Source of the DNA: JAICXG01 sp963801255
GTDB lineage: Bacteria; Verrucomicrobiota; Verrucomicrobiia; Chthoniobacterales; UBA10450
Length of the DNA stretch: 64,000 nt
Direction of reading: 5' to 3'
Assembly: GCA_963801255.1 (NCBI GenBank)
Contig: CAWDEC010000008.1
Coordinates: 310,001-374,000 of the forward strand
This document shows positions 1 to 8,661 of this stretch, piece by piece; position 1 is the first letter of the stretch, and the number at the start of each line of letters is the position of its first letter. The notes beneath the pieces are model-generated. The model made no database searches. It had not been told where the DNA came from and saw nothing but the letters and a program-made list of their open reading frames with translations. The translations under genes and the position numbers were made by a program.

Positions 1-207
1 CGCTTTTTGCACCTGTCGAGTCCTGTGAGGTGAAATTAACTGTAACTTATTGGAGACAGGATGGTTACGAGTGTAACTTTTAGGTGACAATCGGTTGCAG
101 ACGCAGGAATGCTCGCGTCAAAGCCACGCCCTCCATTTAACTTCAGTTGAGTAATAAGCCAGCCGCCAAGGCATGGCCGCGTTGAGTGACTGCGGCGGGA
201 AACGCCG

Positions 208-477
208 CTATTTGACCACCACCGTGACGTGTCGAAATGGCTTTAATGACCAGTAAGCAAAAATATCTCGCCCGGGGGGTTTCTTGGCGAAATGCAGTCG
301 CCAGTAAATCGATACCAAATGCTCCTGATCGCCGCGGAACCGACTAAAGGATGCCGTCACCGGCGAAAACTTTCGATAGGCATCATCGAGTCGCGCAACC
401 GTATCGTGATGTGCTAACACGACCATTCCGCCCAGCGCAAGTACTAGCACGACCAGCAGCGTCAGAATCAGCTTCAT
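208..477 (-). CDS. Small single-pass membrane or secreted protein, function unknown
   Basis: An 89-residue protein that opens with a long hydrophobic segment (residues about 2-22) directly after MKLI. This would be either an uncleaved membrane anchor or a signal peptide. The remaining ~65 residues are soluble and basic, with several aromatic residues (YWRLHF, FAYWSL). I chose the ATG four codons inside the open frame, because the longer version begins at TTG and gains only MPAI. No clear Shine-Dalgarno sequence precedes either start. The gene is monocistronic and divergent from the PH-domain gene at 653. I do not recognise the family. Gene-like because the hydrophobic N-terminus is well placed, but it could still be spurious. 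Confidence 0.5.
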   Translation of the reverse strand: MKLILTLLVVLVLALGGMVVLAHHDTVARLDDAYRKFSPVTASFSRFRGDQEHLVSIYWRLHFAKKPPGRDIFAYWSLKPFRHVTVVVK

Positions 478-652
478 AATTGCCGGCAACCATTACTCAG
501 CAATGCTCCGATGAAAACCCAAAGTTCACCGTGCCTAAGCGTTCTCCACTTTAGCCGTGCAAGGGGAATTCCCGCGCGGGTGAAGGTTGCGGCCATTTGG
601 TGCCCTTGCGCAAAGGCTCTAATGCGCCTATACGCCACAAGGCCACGATGAC

Positions 653-1123
653 ATGAGCGAGCCCGCGCCAGCTACGACCGAGCAAACTCTCTGGACCGGC
701 ACGGTCTCTAACTTCCATTATCTGGGGAAATGGTTGACCGCAGTCATCCTTCTCATTGCGGTCGCGTGCAGTTTTCTGCTCCCTCTGCCGGACCTTGGCC
801 TTATTCTCTGGGCAGCGCGCGTTGCTCTTGTTGTGCTCGCTCTTCTCCTCGTGGGTTGGATCCAACTGGATCGCAGCCGCCGTCGTTATGCCGTCACCAA
901 CAAGCGTGTCTCCGTCGAGTATGGCATCGTCAATCGAAATTCCAACGAAGTGCGCATTCCTGACATCCGCAGCATCAATCTGCAGAAAAGCGGCCTGACT
1001 GGTTTGCTCGGGATCGGCCGGGTGGAATTTTCCTCCGCTGCGGGCGACGACGCCGAAGTCATCTTCTGGAATACTCCCGAGGCCGAGAAAGTGCGCGATC
1101 TTGTCCGCTCACTCCAACCTTAG
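653..1123 (+). CDS. Bacterial PH-domain (YdbS/DUF304-like) membrane protein
   Basis: A 156-residue protein. Two closely spaced hydrophobic segments (about residues 28-45 and 50-68) form a membrane hairpin. They are followed by RRRYAVTNKRVSVEYGIVNRNSNEVRI-type sequence (about 75-100) and a short beta-rich domain ending in WNTPEAEKVRDLV. The order membrane hairpin, then Tyr-x-[VI]-T-[ND]-x-R, then a 'gilsr...ei.i..I..i...qs' strand pattern is typical of the bPH_2 family. These are small membrane-tethered pleckstrin-homology-like domains with no known enzymatic activity. The length fits a one-domain member. It stands alone, and a strong hairpin lies just downstream at 1157-1189. The family call is confident; the cellular role is unknown. 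Confidence 0.85.
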   Translation: MSEPAPATTEQTLWTGTVSNFHYLGKWLTAVILLIAVACSFLLPLPDLGLILWAARVALVVLALLLVGWIQLDRSRRRYAVTNKRVSVEYGIVNRNSNEVRIPDIRSINLQKSGLTGLLGIGRVEFSSAAGDDAEVIFWNTPEAEKVRDLVRSLQP

Positions 1124-1156
1124 CGACCATCGTTCTTCTCTGAAGATAGTCAGCCA

Positions 1157-1189
1157 GGGAGAAGCTGACTGAATCAGCCAGCTTCTCCC
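1157..1189. terminator. Hairpin between convergent genes, probable bidirectional terminator
   Basis: A perfect 11-bp stem (GGGAGAAGCTG at 1157-1167, CAGCTTCTCCC at 1179-1189) with an 11-nt loop. It sits between the ends of the convergent PH-domain gene and the Vgb-like gene. There is no clear T-run on either side, so intrinsic termination is likely but not certain. Confidence 0.5.
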
Positions 1190-1203
1190 CTAACAAACAA
1201 CAG

Positions 1204-2196
1204 TTAGCGTGGAACTACTGTCTCATAAACCCGGTTGGTGGCGGTACCCAGGAACCATACCTGGTTGCCGCGTCCAGCCGTAATACCTGTCGGTGCGGCA
1301 TGAACAAACTCTGCTGACTCCGTCACAACGCCGTCGGTCGTAATCGAGGCGATCTTATTCGCGCTGAACTCAGTAAAGAGAAGGTTGTTATTATTCCCCG
1401 GCCGAATGATGAAAGGTGTGTTCGGTGTTGGAAAAATCGTGATATTGAGAGCGGGAGTTACGCGGGCAATCTCCGAATTGAACGCGCTCGCGATCCAGAT
1501 GTTGCCATCCGGGCCGGCTGCGATCGAGCCAGGCGCCTCAAATCCCGTGAATTCACTGATCACTCCGCCTGGTGTGATGCGGCCAAACTTATTTACCGCC
1601 TGCTCGGTAAACCACATGTTGCCATCCGAACCAGTCGTGATATCACCCGGGAAAGCATTCGGCGTCGGCAAAACGAAGCTGGTAAAGACACCAGTCGAAA
1701 GATCATAACGCCAAACTGCATTCGCCGTCTGATCGGTGAACCAAATGTTACCGTCCGAGCCGGTGGTGATACCTACACTGACGCCGAAAAAGGAAAACTG
1801 ACGCTCGGTGACTTCGCCGCTCGGAGTTACGAAGGCTATCGCACCGGTCGAGCCTTCGCCGAACCAGATATTGCCGTCCGGACCAAGAGTAACGAAGGCC
1901 GGATTACTTAGCGTTGGCGTCGTAAAGAACTTCATGTTGCCGCGCGGCGTAAGGCGCGCTATCTCGTTGCTGTTGGAAAGGGTAAACCAGAGGTTGTTAT
2001 CCGCCCCAACCGTTATCGAAAAAGGCTGGCTTCCGCCGCGGATGGGAAAGGTTTTCACCGGCGATTGCGCAAAAGCGCTCGATCCGAGGAGAACCAAGGC
2101 CGCGAGGCTGAAGGCAAGAAGAGATTGGGAGAATTTACGCCGAAGACCGGCGGTTGCCGGATCGGCGCGATGAGCGTGAGTTGAAGGTTTTTCCAT
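1204..2196 (-). CDS. Secreted Vgb-like beta-propeller protein (virginiamycin B lyase family fold)
   Basis: A 330-residue protein with a signal peptide (SLLAFSLAALVLLGSSAFAQ, cleaved near residue 44). It is followed by about six repeats of GPDGNIWF or GSDGNMWFT, each ~42 residues, with ITxGxxxEF-type spacers. These are the blades of the Vgb/NHL-type propeller. Enzymatically active virginiamycin B lyase needs specific His and Glu residues that I cannot align by eye. Most soil-bacterial relatives are secreted propellers of unknown function, so I do not claim lyase activity. The ATG at 2196 is used in place of TTG/GTG codons just upstream. A GTAAC-N6-GTTAC inverted repeat lies about 46 bp upstream of the start. 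Confidence 0.8.
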   Translation of the reverse strand: MEKPSTHAHRADPATAGLRRKFSQSLLAFSLAALVLLGSSAFAQSPVKTFPIRGGSQPFSITVGADNNLWFTLSNSNEIARLTPRGNMKFFTTPTLSNPAFVTLGPDGNIWFGEGSTGAIAFVTPSGEVTERQFSFFGVSVGITTGSDGNIWFTDQTANAVWRYDLSTGVFTSFVLPTPNAFPGDITTGSDGNMWFTEQAVNKFGRITPGGVISEFTGFEAPGSIAAGPDGNIWIASAFNSEIARVTPALNITIFPTPNTPFIIRPGNNNNLLFTEFSANKIASITTDGVVTESAEFVHAAPTGITAGRGNQVWFLGTATNRVYETVVPR

Positions 2197-2241
2197 CACC
2201 AATCCTAGCGCGCTCTTATTTCAGCCAGCAACGGAAGAAAA

Positions 2242-2257
2242 GTAACGTCGTTGTTAC
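2242..2257. promoter_or_regulatory. GTAAC-N6-GTTAC inverted repeat, possible operator
   Basis: GTAAC at 2242-2246 and GTTAC at 2253-2257, separated by 6 nt, about 46 bp upstream of the Vgb-like gene start on the minus strand. The same arrangement occurs at 28764-28779 upstream of the HAF-repeat gene. The role as an operator is an inference from position and symmetry. Confidence 0.35.
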
Positions 2258-2336
2258 CTAATTTTGTTTGAAGCTGCCTGGGGCTTATAACCTTCTGCAT
2301 TCAAGGCGATAATGACAGCCGCCTCTGCAATCTCCT

Positions 2337-2612
2337 CTACGGGGATGCCCGCAGCACCAGACTGGTGAGCGGCTTGGAAAAATCGGTCCGCAAAAAGCTA
2401 TCGACCGCCCTTAGTCCGCCAGTCTCATCAGGCGCGATCCCCCAGAGTTCATTATGCGCCAGGCGCATTTCGGGCACACTTACTTGTGTCCAGGAACTGC
2501 CGTCCCAATGCTCAACCAGATTATGATCGCTCCCGGCGGTGTCAGTGAAGTAACCCGCCGCCCAGAGATCGTTGCTCGCTGTTGCTGTGAAGTCGCAGCC
2601 GCGAATAATCGG
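2337..2612 (-). pseudogene. 5'-truncated remnant of a secreted repeat protein (HWDGSSW-type)
   Basis: The minus strand reads about 91 codons without a start codon. It contains SNDLWAAGYF, LVEHWDGSSW and a plausible C-terminus (LTSLVLRASP, then TAG at 2337-2339). The ND-[LV]-W-A-x-G-Y...EHW-[ND]-G-x-S-W pattern is the repeat unit of a class of secreted propeller-like proteins of soil bacteria. An in-frame stop (2613-2615) closes the frame on its 5' side. This is three bases from the end of the phosphoesterase gene, so the upstream part of the original gene is gone. I read it as the tail of a deleted or rearranged gene. The family assignment rests on motif recognition only. Confidence 0.55.
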
Positions 2613-2618
2613 TTAGAA

Positions 2619-4307
2619 TCAAGGCAACGGCAGGAGATCCACAAGTCCGGTAGTTTCGCCGATGGACTCTACGCCGAAGTTGTCCGTGATCGTCTTAGTG
2701 ACGTTGTAGTGAGTAATCGCTTGGGAGCTTATCTGCCCGGCCGCCACGCGATCGCCAACCAGAATCGTAGGGATATGCTGTTCACCGCCATAATCATCCT
2801 CGTCCATTGTGACAATGATCAGACCGTTGTTGCTCCGGGCATAAGCGATGAGCGGCGGCAGGTTCTGCGACAACCAGGTGTCGCCATTTGCCACTTTCGT
2901 CGCAATATCTACTCCGTCATGCATGTCATTGGCGAGATTAGGCGAAACAAACGCGACATTTGGCCAGTCGAACGTCGCGCCGTACGGCCCGTCGTATACG
3001 ACCGAAGCGGAGTAAGGCACGCGGTTAGTCGTGCCGGCATTGAAATACATGAAAGGGTTATGTCGTTGCACATACAGATCCGACTCACAGCCGAAATAAC
3101 CATTAAATGGTAAATCCTCCATGTAGCCGAGGGCTGTCTTGCCCACCGCAGTTAATTCGCTGTAAAGATTTGCCGCATCGAACGGCCCGGTCGACGGGTC
3201 ACCCATTACACAGTTATCACCAGTAACTCCCAGCGTGGATCCGGCAAAAAGAGCCAGATAATTAGGCAGGCTGGGATGCGCAACCGCATGGCTGTTGGTG
3301 TAGAGTGTTGCCTGAGGCAGCAGAGTCCCGTTAATGTAAGGCGCGTTGGGGCTGCCGATCACATTGTCATAGCCGACGTTCTCCATTACGATGACAAGGA
3401 TGTGGTCATAGGCCAGCGGTGGACCCTGATAGACTTCAGCCAGGGCGACGCCGGTTTGATCGCCATTTCCTCGAACAATGGCGGTGTAAGATCCTGGCGG
3501 TAAAGTTGCCATGATTGCTGATTCCGAGTCATCAGGCGGGGCGATGCCGGCTATTTCCAGATCGGCTTGTTGCGACGTTTTCCAGTCGTCGTTTTGAGCT
3601 ACGAGAAAGCCATTCAAATCGTATAACTCCAGGCTGGGGTCCGGCAAAGAATCGATAACACCTTGCTCAGCTAACGAAGGCCCGAGCGCGCGCACAGTGA
3701 CCGGGAAGCTGCTCTCTCCGGTTATGATCACGCCGGCAATGAGAAGGTTATCAGCGAGTTCCACCGTGGCCCGGATACTGAGATTGGCGAGGCTCGGTGA
3801 ATTTCCTCCATCCAGATCGTAGACTTCCAGCAGGCCAATTCCAATACCGTCGTTAGCGCCGCGGAGAATCGCCGTGTAAGCACCAGGCGTTAATGTCGCT
3901 ACAATCGCGGATTCCAAAGGATCACTCGGCGGGATCCCTGTCGCTGCAATCTCGGCTGACTGGGAGCTTTGCCAATTATCGTTCGCTAACACAGTACCGT
4001 CTGGCTCGTGTAACTCCAAGACAGGGTCACTTAACGTTCCCTGCACACCCATTGTGGAGAGCGACGGACCAAGCCCCCGCGCAATCACCTTCTTCGACCC
4101 TTCGCCACTGATAATAAATCCGGCGATCATGACATCATCGCCGGTTTGGACTTGTGATCTGCCGGAGATGTTTGCGAGGCGAGCTATGGGCGCGCCTTCA
4201 GCCAATCGAAAATCCAAGGCGAGAAGCAGGAATGACCCCACCACTAGCGTGATCGTCTTGGTCATTGGCCAATGCATGGTGGGCGATGATTGCATGAGTC
4301 TTTCCAT
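2619..4307 (-). CDS. Secreted phosphoesterase (acid phosphatase/phospholipase C-like) with duplicated N-terminal domain
   Basis: A 562-residue protein with an N-terminal signal peptide (hydrophobic core TLVVGSFLLLALDF, about residues 19-36). Residues about 40-165 and 170-295 are two copies of one domain. Each has LANxS-R, a [DN]xLIAGxIIxGE core, RALGPSL, ..DPxLELxxxxG..., NDxWxxSQ.AE-IxxxGIxPxDxxESAI.ATLxPGxYTAIxRG, and LxEVY. From about 300 onward (YDHILVIVMENVGYDN) it matches the phosphoesterase family PF04185 seen in acid phosphatases and bacterial phospholipases C. The NSHAVAHPSLPNYLALFAGS segment and the TMDEDD-GG-HIP metal-site region are visible. The enzyme probably acts outside the cytoplasm on phosphate esters; the substrate is unknown. 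Its stop almost abuts a gene remnant (2337-2612). Confidence 0.85.
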   Translation of the reverse strand: MERLMQSSPTMHWPMTKTITLVVGSFLLLALDFRLAEGAPIARLANISGRSQVQTGDDVMIAGFIISGEGSKKVIARGLGPSLSTMGVQGTLSDPVLELHEPDGTVLANDNWQSSQSAEIAATGIPPSDPLESAIVATLTPGAYTAILRGANDGIGIGLLEVYDLDGGNSPSLANLSIRATVELADNLLIAGVIITGESSFPVTVRALGPSLAEQGVIDSLPDPSLELYDLNGFLVAQNDDWKTSQQADLEIAGIAPPDDSESAIMATLPPGSYTAIVRGNGDQTGVALAEVYQGPPLAYDHILVIVMENVGYDNVIGSPNAPYINGTLLPQATLYTNSHAVAHPSLPNYLALFAGSTLGVTGDNCVMGDPSTGPFDAANLYSELTAVGKTALGYMEDLPFNGYFGCESDLYVQRHNPFMYFNAGTTNRVPYSASVVYDGPYGATFDWPNVAFVSPNLANDMHDGVDIATKVANGDTWLSQNLPPLIAYARSNNGLIIVTMDEDDYGGEQHIPTILVGDRVAAGQISSQAITHYNVTKTITDNFGVESIGETTGLVDLLPLP

Positions 4308-4428
4308 GCACGATGGGTTTCAGCAAATGTCATACGCTCTGGCCCGGCGCTTTTGTTCCGAGCGCTCTGGGTTTCACAGCAAGAGCCTCAGCGCTCCTAA
4401 AGCCGCGACTTAGACGACTACTAGAACC

Positions 4429-6528
4429 TTAACGCGCCGGGCTGTTGCCGGCTGCTCGCGCTTTTTTCGCTTCGTCGATCACGCGCTGCTCGATCTCGCG
4501 CGGCATTTCTTCGTAGCGGCTAAATTGCTCGGAGTGAACGCCGCGCCCGCCGGTGAGCGAGCGCAGGACACTCGCGTAGCGGTAGAGTTCCATCGCGGGA
4601 ACATCGGCCCGGACGATTTGAAATTGTCCCTCGACATCCGTGCCAAGAATTCTTCCGCGACGGCTGGAAAGGTCGCCCACGACTTTGCCCATGCAGTCTT
4701 CTGGAATTCGCACTTCAATCGAGTTGATCGGTTCGAGCAAACAGGGCCGCGCTTTCATGAACGCTTCTTTAAACGCCCAATAGCCCGCGACCTGAAATGC
4801 GATGTCCTTCGAGTCCACCGGGTGCATCTGTCCGTCGTAAAAATTCGCCTCGACGTCCACCACGCGACATCCGGCGAGAATTCCTTCCGTGCACGCGATC
4901 TCGATGCCGCGCTCGACTGACGGCACGAACACACGGTCCACACACTGACCGGAAAGGGATTCGCTGAATGCGATGCCGGAGTTGCGCTGCGCGGGCGCAA
5001 GCCTGAGCGCGACTTCGGCGAATTGCCCTGCGCCGCCGGTTTGCTTCTTATGCCGATACCTGTGCTCGGCGCGGCCATGAATCGTTTCGCGAAACGGTAC
5101 CCGTGGCTGGATAAGGTCGAAATGAAGGCGGAATCGTCGCTGAAGCCGCTCCGCGATTACGTCAAGATGCAGTTCGCCCTGCGCGGAAATAATCGTCTGG
5201 TGCAACTCGGGATCGACACGGAAAACAAACGCCGGATCTTCGTTGTGCAACGTCGCCAAGCCCGCGGCCACTTTGTCCTCTTCGCCTTTCGCCTTGGGTT
5301 GCAGCGCAGCGTGAATGTTCGGGCGCGGATATTCCGGCACGCGAAGTTTCACCGGATGATTTGGGGCGCAAAGCGTGTCGCCAGTGTGCGTGTTTTTGAG
5401 TTTAACCGTCGCGCCAATGTCGCCCGCGCCGAGACGGGAGGTCGCCTCGCGGGTCTGGCCATTGAGCATAAAAATCTGCCCAACGCGTTCCGTGACGTTT
5501 CGATTGGCATTGAACGAATCGCCCCCGGTCGTGATTTGCCCGGAATAAACCCGGAAGAACGAAAGCTCGCCGAAGTGTTCTTCGTTCATCGTCTTGAACA
5601 CCTGCAGCACTGGCTCGGTGCCGTCGACTTTCACTTCCAGCTCGGCGCCACTGCGCGCGTCCTGGGCATCCACCTTCTCTCGATCGAGCGGTGACGAACC
5701 GTATTTCGCGATGAAGTCGAGCAGGCGGCCGACGCCGACGTTCGATATGGCTGAGACGCAGAAGAGCGGAATGAACATTTGCGCCTGCACCGCGGCGTGA
5801 ATGCCGGCGCGAAATTCCTCTTCCGACAATGAGCCTTGCTCGAAGAATTTGTTCAGCAACGTGTCGTCTGATTCAGCTATGAGTTCGATCAATTCACGAT
5901 GCAGTCGTTCGACCTGCTCTTTCCATTCTCCCGTCGCCGGTTCCTCGCGAAACGTCCCGTGCCCGTCGGTTTCATAGGTCACGACTTCGCTGCGCAAGAC
6001 GTCGAGCACCTGGTTGAAATTTGGCCCCGGATTGATCGGCACGTTCAAAGGAAAAACCTTGGGCCCGTAATGCGCGCGAACGTCGGCCAGCACTTTGTCG
6101 AAGTGCGCGTTCTGTTTGTCGACGGCGTTGACGACGATGACCTTCGGAATGCCGCAGTCCGTTGCGCAATTCCACACCCGCTCCGTGCCCACGCCAATGC
6201 CGTGTTGCGCGTGCACCACCACGAGCGCGAAGTCCGACACGCGCACCGCCGCGAGCGCCTCGCTGATGAAGTCGAGATAACCTGGCGTGTCGAGAATGTT
6301 CAGTTTCTTGCCCATCCACGTGCAATGCAGCAGCGACGTCTGGGTGGAAATCTGGTGCTGCTTTTCGCTCACGTGATAATCCGAAACGGTGGTTCCTTGC
6401 GCGATGGTGCCCATGCGCCCGATGACGCCGGCGCACGCGAGCATCGCCTCGCTCAGCGTCGTCTTGCCGGACGACGCGTGACCCGCGATGGCAAAATTCC
6501 GAAGCTCCCCTGCAGAAGGCGTGGCCAT
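4429..6528 (-). CDS. Elongation factor G-like GTPase (EF-G paralogue) with altered GTPase motifs
   Basis: A 699-residue protein with the full EF-G domain order: GTPase domain (about 1-285), domain II (about 305-390), domain III (about 400-470, AGLATLHNEDPAF and SAQGELHLDVIAERLQRRF), domain IV and the C-terminal domain V (EVRIPEDCMGKVVGDLSSRRGRI). G1 is GHASSGKT (16-23) and G3 is DTPGYLDF (80-87). G4 reads NAVD (134-137) instead of the usual NKxD, so the base-contacting Lys is replaced by Ala. Switch I lacks the canonical RGITI. These traits match the EF-G-like paralogues found beside a true fusA in many bacteria. Their function is unclear (specialised translocation, recycling or ribosome protection). 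It is monocistronic, and no str-operon gene is nearby, which also argues for a paralogue. Confidence 0.85.
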   Translation of the reverse strand: MATPSAGELRNFAIAGHASSGKTTLSEAMLACAGVIGRMGTIAQGTTVSDYHVSEKQHQISTQTSLLHCTWMGKKLNILDTPGYLDFISEALAAVRVSDFALVVVHAQHGIGVGTERVWNCATDCGIPKVIVVNAVDKQNAHFDKVLADVRAHYGPKVFPLNVPINPGPNFNQVLDVLRSEVVTYETDGHGTFREEPATGEWKEQVERLHRELIELIAESDDTLLNKFFEQGSLSEEEFRAGIHAAVQAQMFIPLFCVSAISNVGVGRLLDFIAKYGSSPLDREKVDAQDARSGAELEVKVDGTEPVLQVFKTMNEEHFGELSFFRVYSGQITTGGDSFNANRNVTERVGQIFMLNGQTREATSRLGAGDIGATVKLKNTHTGDTLCAPNHPVKLRVPEYPRPNIHAALQPKAKGEEDKVAAGLATLHNEDPAFVFRVDPELHQTIISAQGELHLDVIAERLQRRFRLHFDLIQPRVPFRETIHGRAEHRYRHKKQTGGAGQFAEVALRLAPAQRNSGIAFSESLSGQCVDRVFVPSVERGIEIACTEGILAGCRVVDVEANFYDGQMHPVDSKDIAFQVAGYWAFKEAFMKARPCLLEPINSIEVRIPEDCMGKVVGDLSSRRGRILGTDVEGQFQIVRADVPAMELYRYASVLRSLTGGRGVHSEQFSRYEEMPREIEQRVIDEAKKARAAGNSPAR

Positions 6529-6710
6529 AACTCAAATCCGTTCTTCTCTAAGCACGCATCTATTTCGTCGCGAACGCAAGCTGAAATCTCAGGCTGTTTT
6601 CGCAGGGCTTGTGGCCGGACATCCCGGCCGATCGACGAATGACAAAGTTGTGTTACGGGTTTCGATCTCGCTCGACCCGACCTTGAAGACATCCCCAACG
6701 AAAGAAATTG

Positions 6711-7076
6711 ATGAACCGGATCTTCCGCGCGCCGATTGCACGGCCTTTTAAAATCCTTCTCTGCCTCGCGATTACGTCTTTGTCCGCCGAGGGCGCTGCC
6801 GCCAAATCTCCCATCTCGTTGGACGTGTTACAGCGTGACGGCTACGGCTCGGTCAAACTGACTAAAGGCTGGAGGAACAACACGCTCTTTGTTCCAGCAG
6901 AGATCAATGGCAGGAAGATTGACCTGCTGCTGGATACCGGCTGGGATCACGATGGCATCACGGTCGGAATGAATCCGTCTGAGCTGCATATCGTGTCGGA
7001 AAAGGGCATCGAAATGGGCATCAGCGCCAATGGCAATCGGACCCCTATGCGCATGGGATCGCACAATCTGTCGTGA
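6711..7076 (+). CDS. Retropepsin-like aspartyl protease, N-terminal piece (frameshifted gene)
   Basis: 121 residues: a signal peptide (ILLCLAITSLSAEGAAAK), then a beta-rich segment with the LLLDTGWD active-site motif (about residues 70-77). The frame ends with TGA at 7074-7076. The neighbouring frame continues smoothly from the same point (IAQSVVMGNVHVE), and restoring one G in the GGG run at 7055-7057 joins both pieces. The intact gene would therefore cover 6711-7660, about 317 residues with two DTG motifs. That is typical of secreted two-lobe retropepsin-fold proteins. The ATG at 6711 is preferred over TTG at 6708. Whether the shift is real or a sequencing error cannot be told here. Confidence 0.6.
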   Translation: MNRIFRAPIARPFKILLCLAITSLSAEGAAAKSPISLDVLQRDGYGSVKLTKGWRNNTLFVPAEINGRKIDLLLDTGWDHDGITVGMNPSELHIVSEKGIEMGISANGNRTPMRMGSHNLS

Positions 7077-7660
7077 TGGGAAATGTGCATGTCGAGAATA
7101 CAGAAGTGAATTTCGGCCGATTGCCTGAGTTTGGAGTCCTTGGTCATGGTTTCCTGAAGAGAAGCGGTGCGATCATCGATCTGACCAATCTGAAGCTGTA
7201 TTTGCGTGCTCCGGGAGGAGGACGTCGCGTCAATCTGAGTCCGGCTTTGACATCGATGGGACTGGCCGAGGCGCCTATCCTCGACGCGCCGGGAGGCAGA
7301 GCTGTCGTTAATGTCGAAGTCAACGGCGTGCCAACGCAGATGGCTTTAGATACAGGGTCTCAACTATCCGAGCTCGACATCCGGTTCGCTAAGATGGCAA
7401 GGACGAAAGGGTGGGGACGCCGACACGTGGTTGAAGAAGATGCGGCTGGCGTCTTGAGTCCGGCTGATTTCGCGGGAACAAAGACTTTCAAAATCGAGGG
7501 AATTCCGATACGGACACCAACAGTCCTTCTCGAGAGATTTGCCGGTTACGACCTAACACAGGGTAAGATGGTCGGCCTTTTGGGCCTGGACGTTATTGGG
7601 CTTAATTGGGGTATTATCGACTTCGCTCAGCAAAAGTTCTACTTCGCGAGAGCGAATTAG
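7073..7660 (+). CDS. Retropepsin-like aspartyl protease, C-terminal piece (frameshifted gene)
   Basis: 195 residues, starting in frame at a GTG/ATG that overlaps the stop of the upstream piece by four bases. It holds GVLGHGFLKRSGAIIDLTNLKLYLR, which is the flap and strand pattern ending the first lobe. A second lobe follows, with MALDTGSQ (about residues 84-91), GLLGLDVIGLNWGIIDF and KFYFARAN at the C-terminus. The GxLGxDxL-x-xxxaiIDF ending is characteristic of bacterial retropepsin-like proteins. It is more likely the second part of one gene than an independent gene, because it begins in the middle of the first lobe. Confidence 0.6.
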   Translation: MMGNVHVENTEVNFGRLPEFGVLGHGFLKRSGAIIDLTNLKLYLRAPGGGRRVNLSPALTSMGLAEAPILDAPGGRAVVNVEVNGVPTQMALDTGSQLSELDIRFAKMARTKGWGRRHVVEEDAAGVLSPADFAGTKTFKIEGIPIRTPTVLLERFAGYDLTQGKMVGLLGLDVIGLNWGIIDFAQQKFYFARAN

Positions 7661-7822
7661 CAGAGTTCCGTTACGGCGCTGGAACTGGACGTGGCGGTCA
7701 GTGGTTAGCCCCAAACGAAGCGTTAGGCTGCTTCATATAGATTAGCTAGGGGACTGTTCGGAGCGTTACGCGGCGACATAGGTTCCTGAATCCAAAGCAG
7801 CGCCTGACTGCATCACATCGAT

Positions 7823-8650
7823 GTGATTGGTGACGCAGTCCTTGCTCCAGCTTCCAGTAGCGCCACGCACGGCAGCATCCGTGGGTTTGTCGCGCGTCGT
7901 CGTCTCACGGTGTTCTTCAGCCTGGCTTATCTTTTCTCTTGGTATCCATGGCTGATCGCGCTCGCACATGGCAGGAGCACAGGACCGAATCCGATCGGTC
8001 CCTTCATCGCTGCCCTCGTGGTGCTGGCGGTGAGCGACGGCTGGCGCGGCGTACGTGCGCTTCTTGCCAGATTGGTCCGCGGGCGAATCGGCCTGCGCTG
8101 GTATGCAGTTGTCTTTGGCCTTCCCTTTGCGCTCTGCTTCATCGCCGTCGGCCTAACGAATGCTTTCGGTTTTCATGGCGCTCTGCCGTCGAGCAGCGCA
8201 TGGCGCGAACTGCCCGACCGTTTCATCTTTATTTTTCTTTTCATCGCCCTCGGCGAAGAACCTGGCTGGCGCGGCTTCGCTTTGCCGGACCTTCAACGCC
8301 GCTTTTCGCCTTTCGCGGCGAGTATCATCCTCGCTCTCTTCTGGGCGGTATGGCATGCGCCACTGCTCGGGAACGAATTTGCCTGGAATATCGTGCCGGC
8401 ATTTCTGCTCTCGCTGGTCGGCGCGACCTTCGTGCAGACCTGGATATTCAATCGCACACGCGGCAGTGTCTTCGCGCCCATGCTCCTGCACGCGACGGTT
8501 AACACCTTGAGCGGCGGATTGATGTTGCCTCTCTTCCACGGAAGCGCCGCGATAGCACTATGGTGGACCTACGCGAGCGTGTGGTTCATCGCAGGGATAA
8601 TCGCGATTCGTTTCAGCAATACTGGACGCGAGCTAAGAGGACTGATCTAA
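7823..8650 (+). CDS. CPBP family intramembrane metalloprotease
   Basis: 275 residues with about seven hydrophobic segments. Three family motifs are present in order: EEPGWRGF (about 143-150, the EExxxR motif with paired Glu), FWAVWHAP (about 173-180, zinc-ligand His), and HATVN (about 222-226). This defines the CPBP (CAAX protease and bacteriocin-processing, formerly Abi) family: integral membrane glutamate/zinc proteases. Bacterial substrates are mostly unknown, and roles include bacteriocin self-immunity and envelope protein processing. Translation starts at GTG (7823), with no in-frame ATG nearby. It is followed 11 nt later by the glyoxalase-fold gene and is probably co-transcribed with it. 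Confidence 0.85.
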   Translation: MIGDAVLAPASSSATHGSIRGFVARRRLTVFFSLAYLFSWYPWLIALAHGRSTGPNPIGPFIAALVVLAVSDGWRGVRALLARLVRGRIGLRWYAVVFGLPFALCFIAVGLTNAFGFHGALPSSSAWRELPDRFIFIFLFIALGEEPGWRGFALPDLQRRFSPFAASIILALFWAVWHAPLLGNEFAWNIVPAFLLSLVGATFVQTWIFNRTRGSVFAPMLLHATVNTLSGGLMLPLFHGSAAIALWWTYASVWFIAGIIAIRFSNTGRELRGLI

Positions 8651-8661
8651 GTTGGAGCGTT

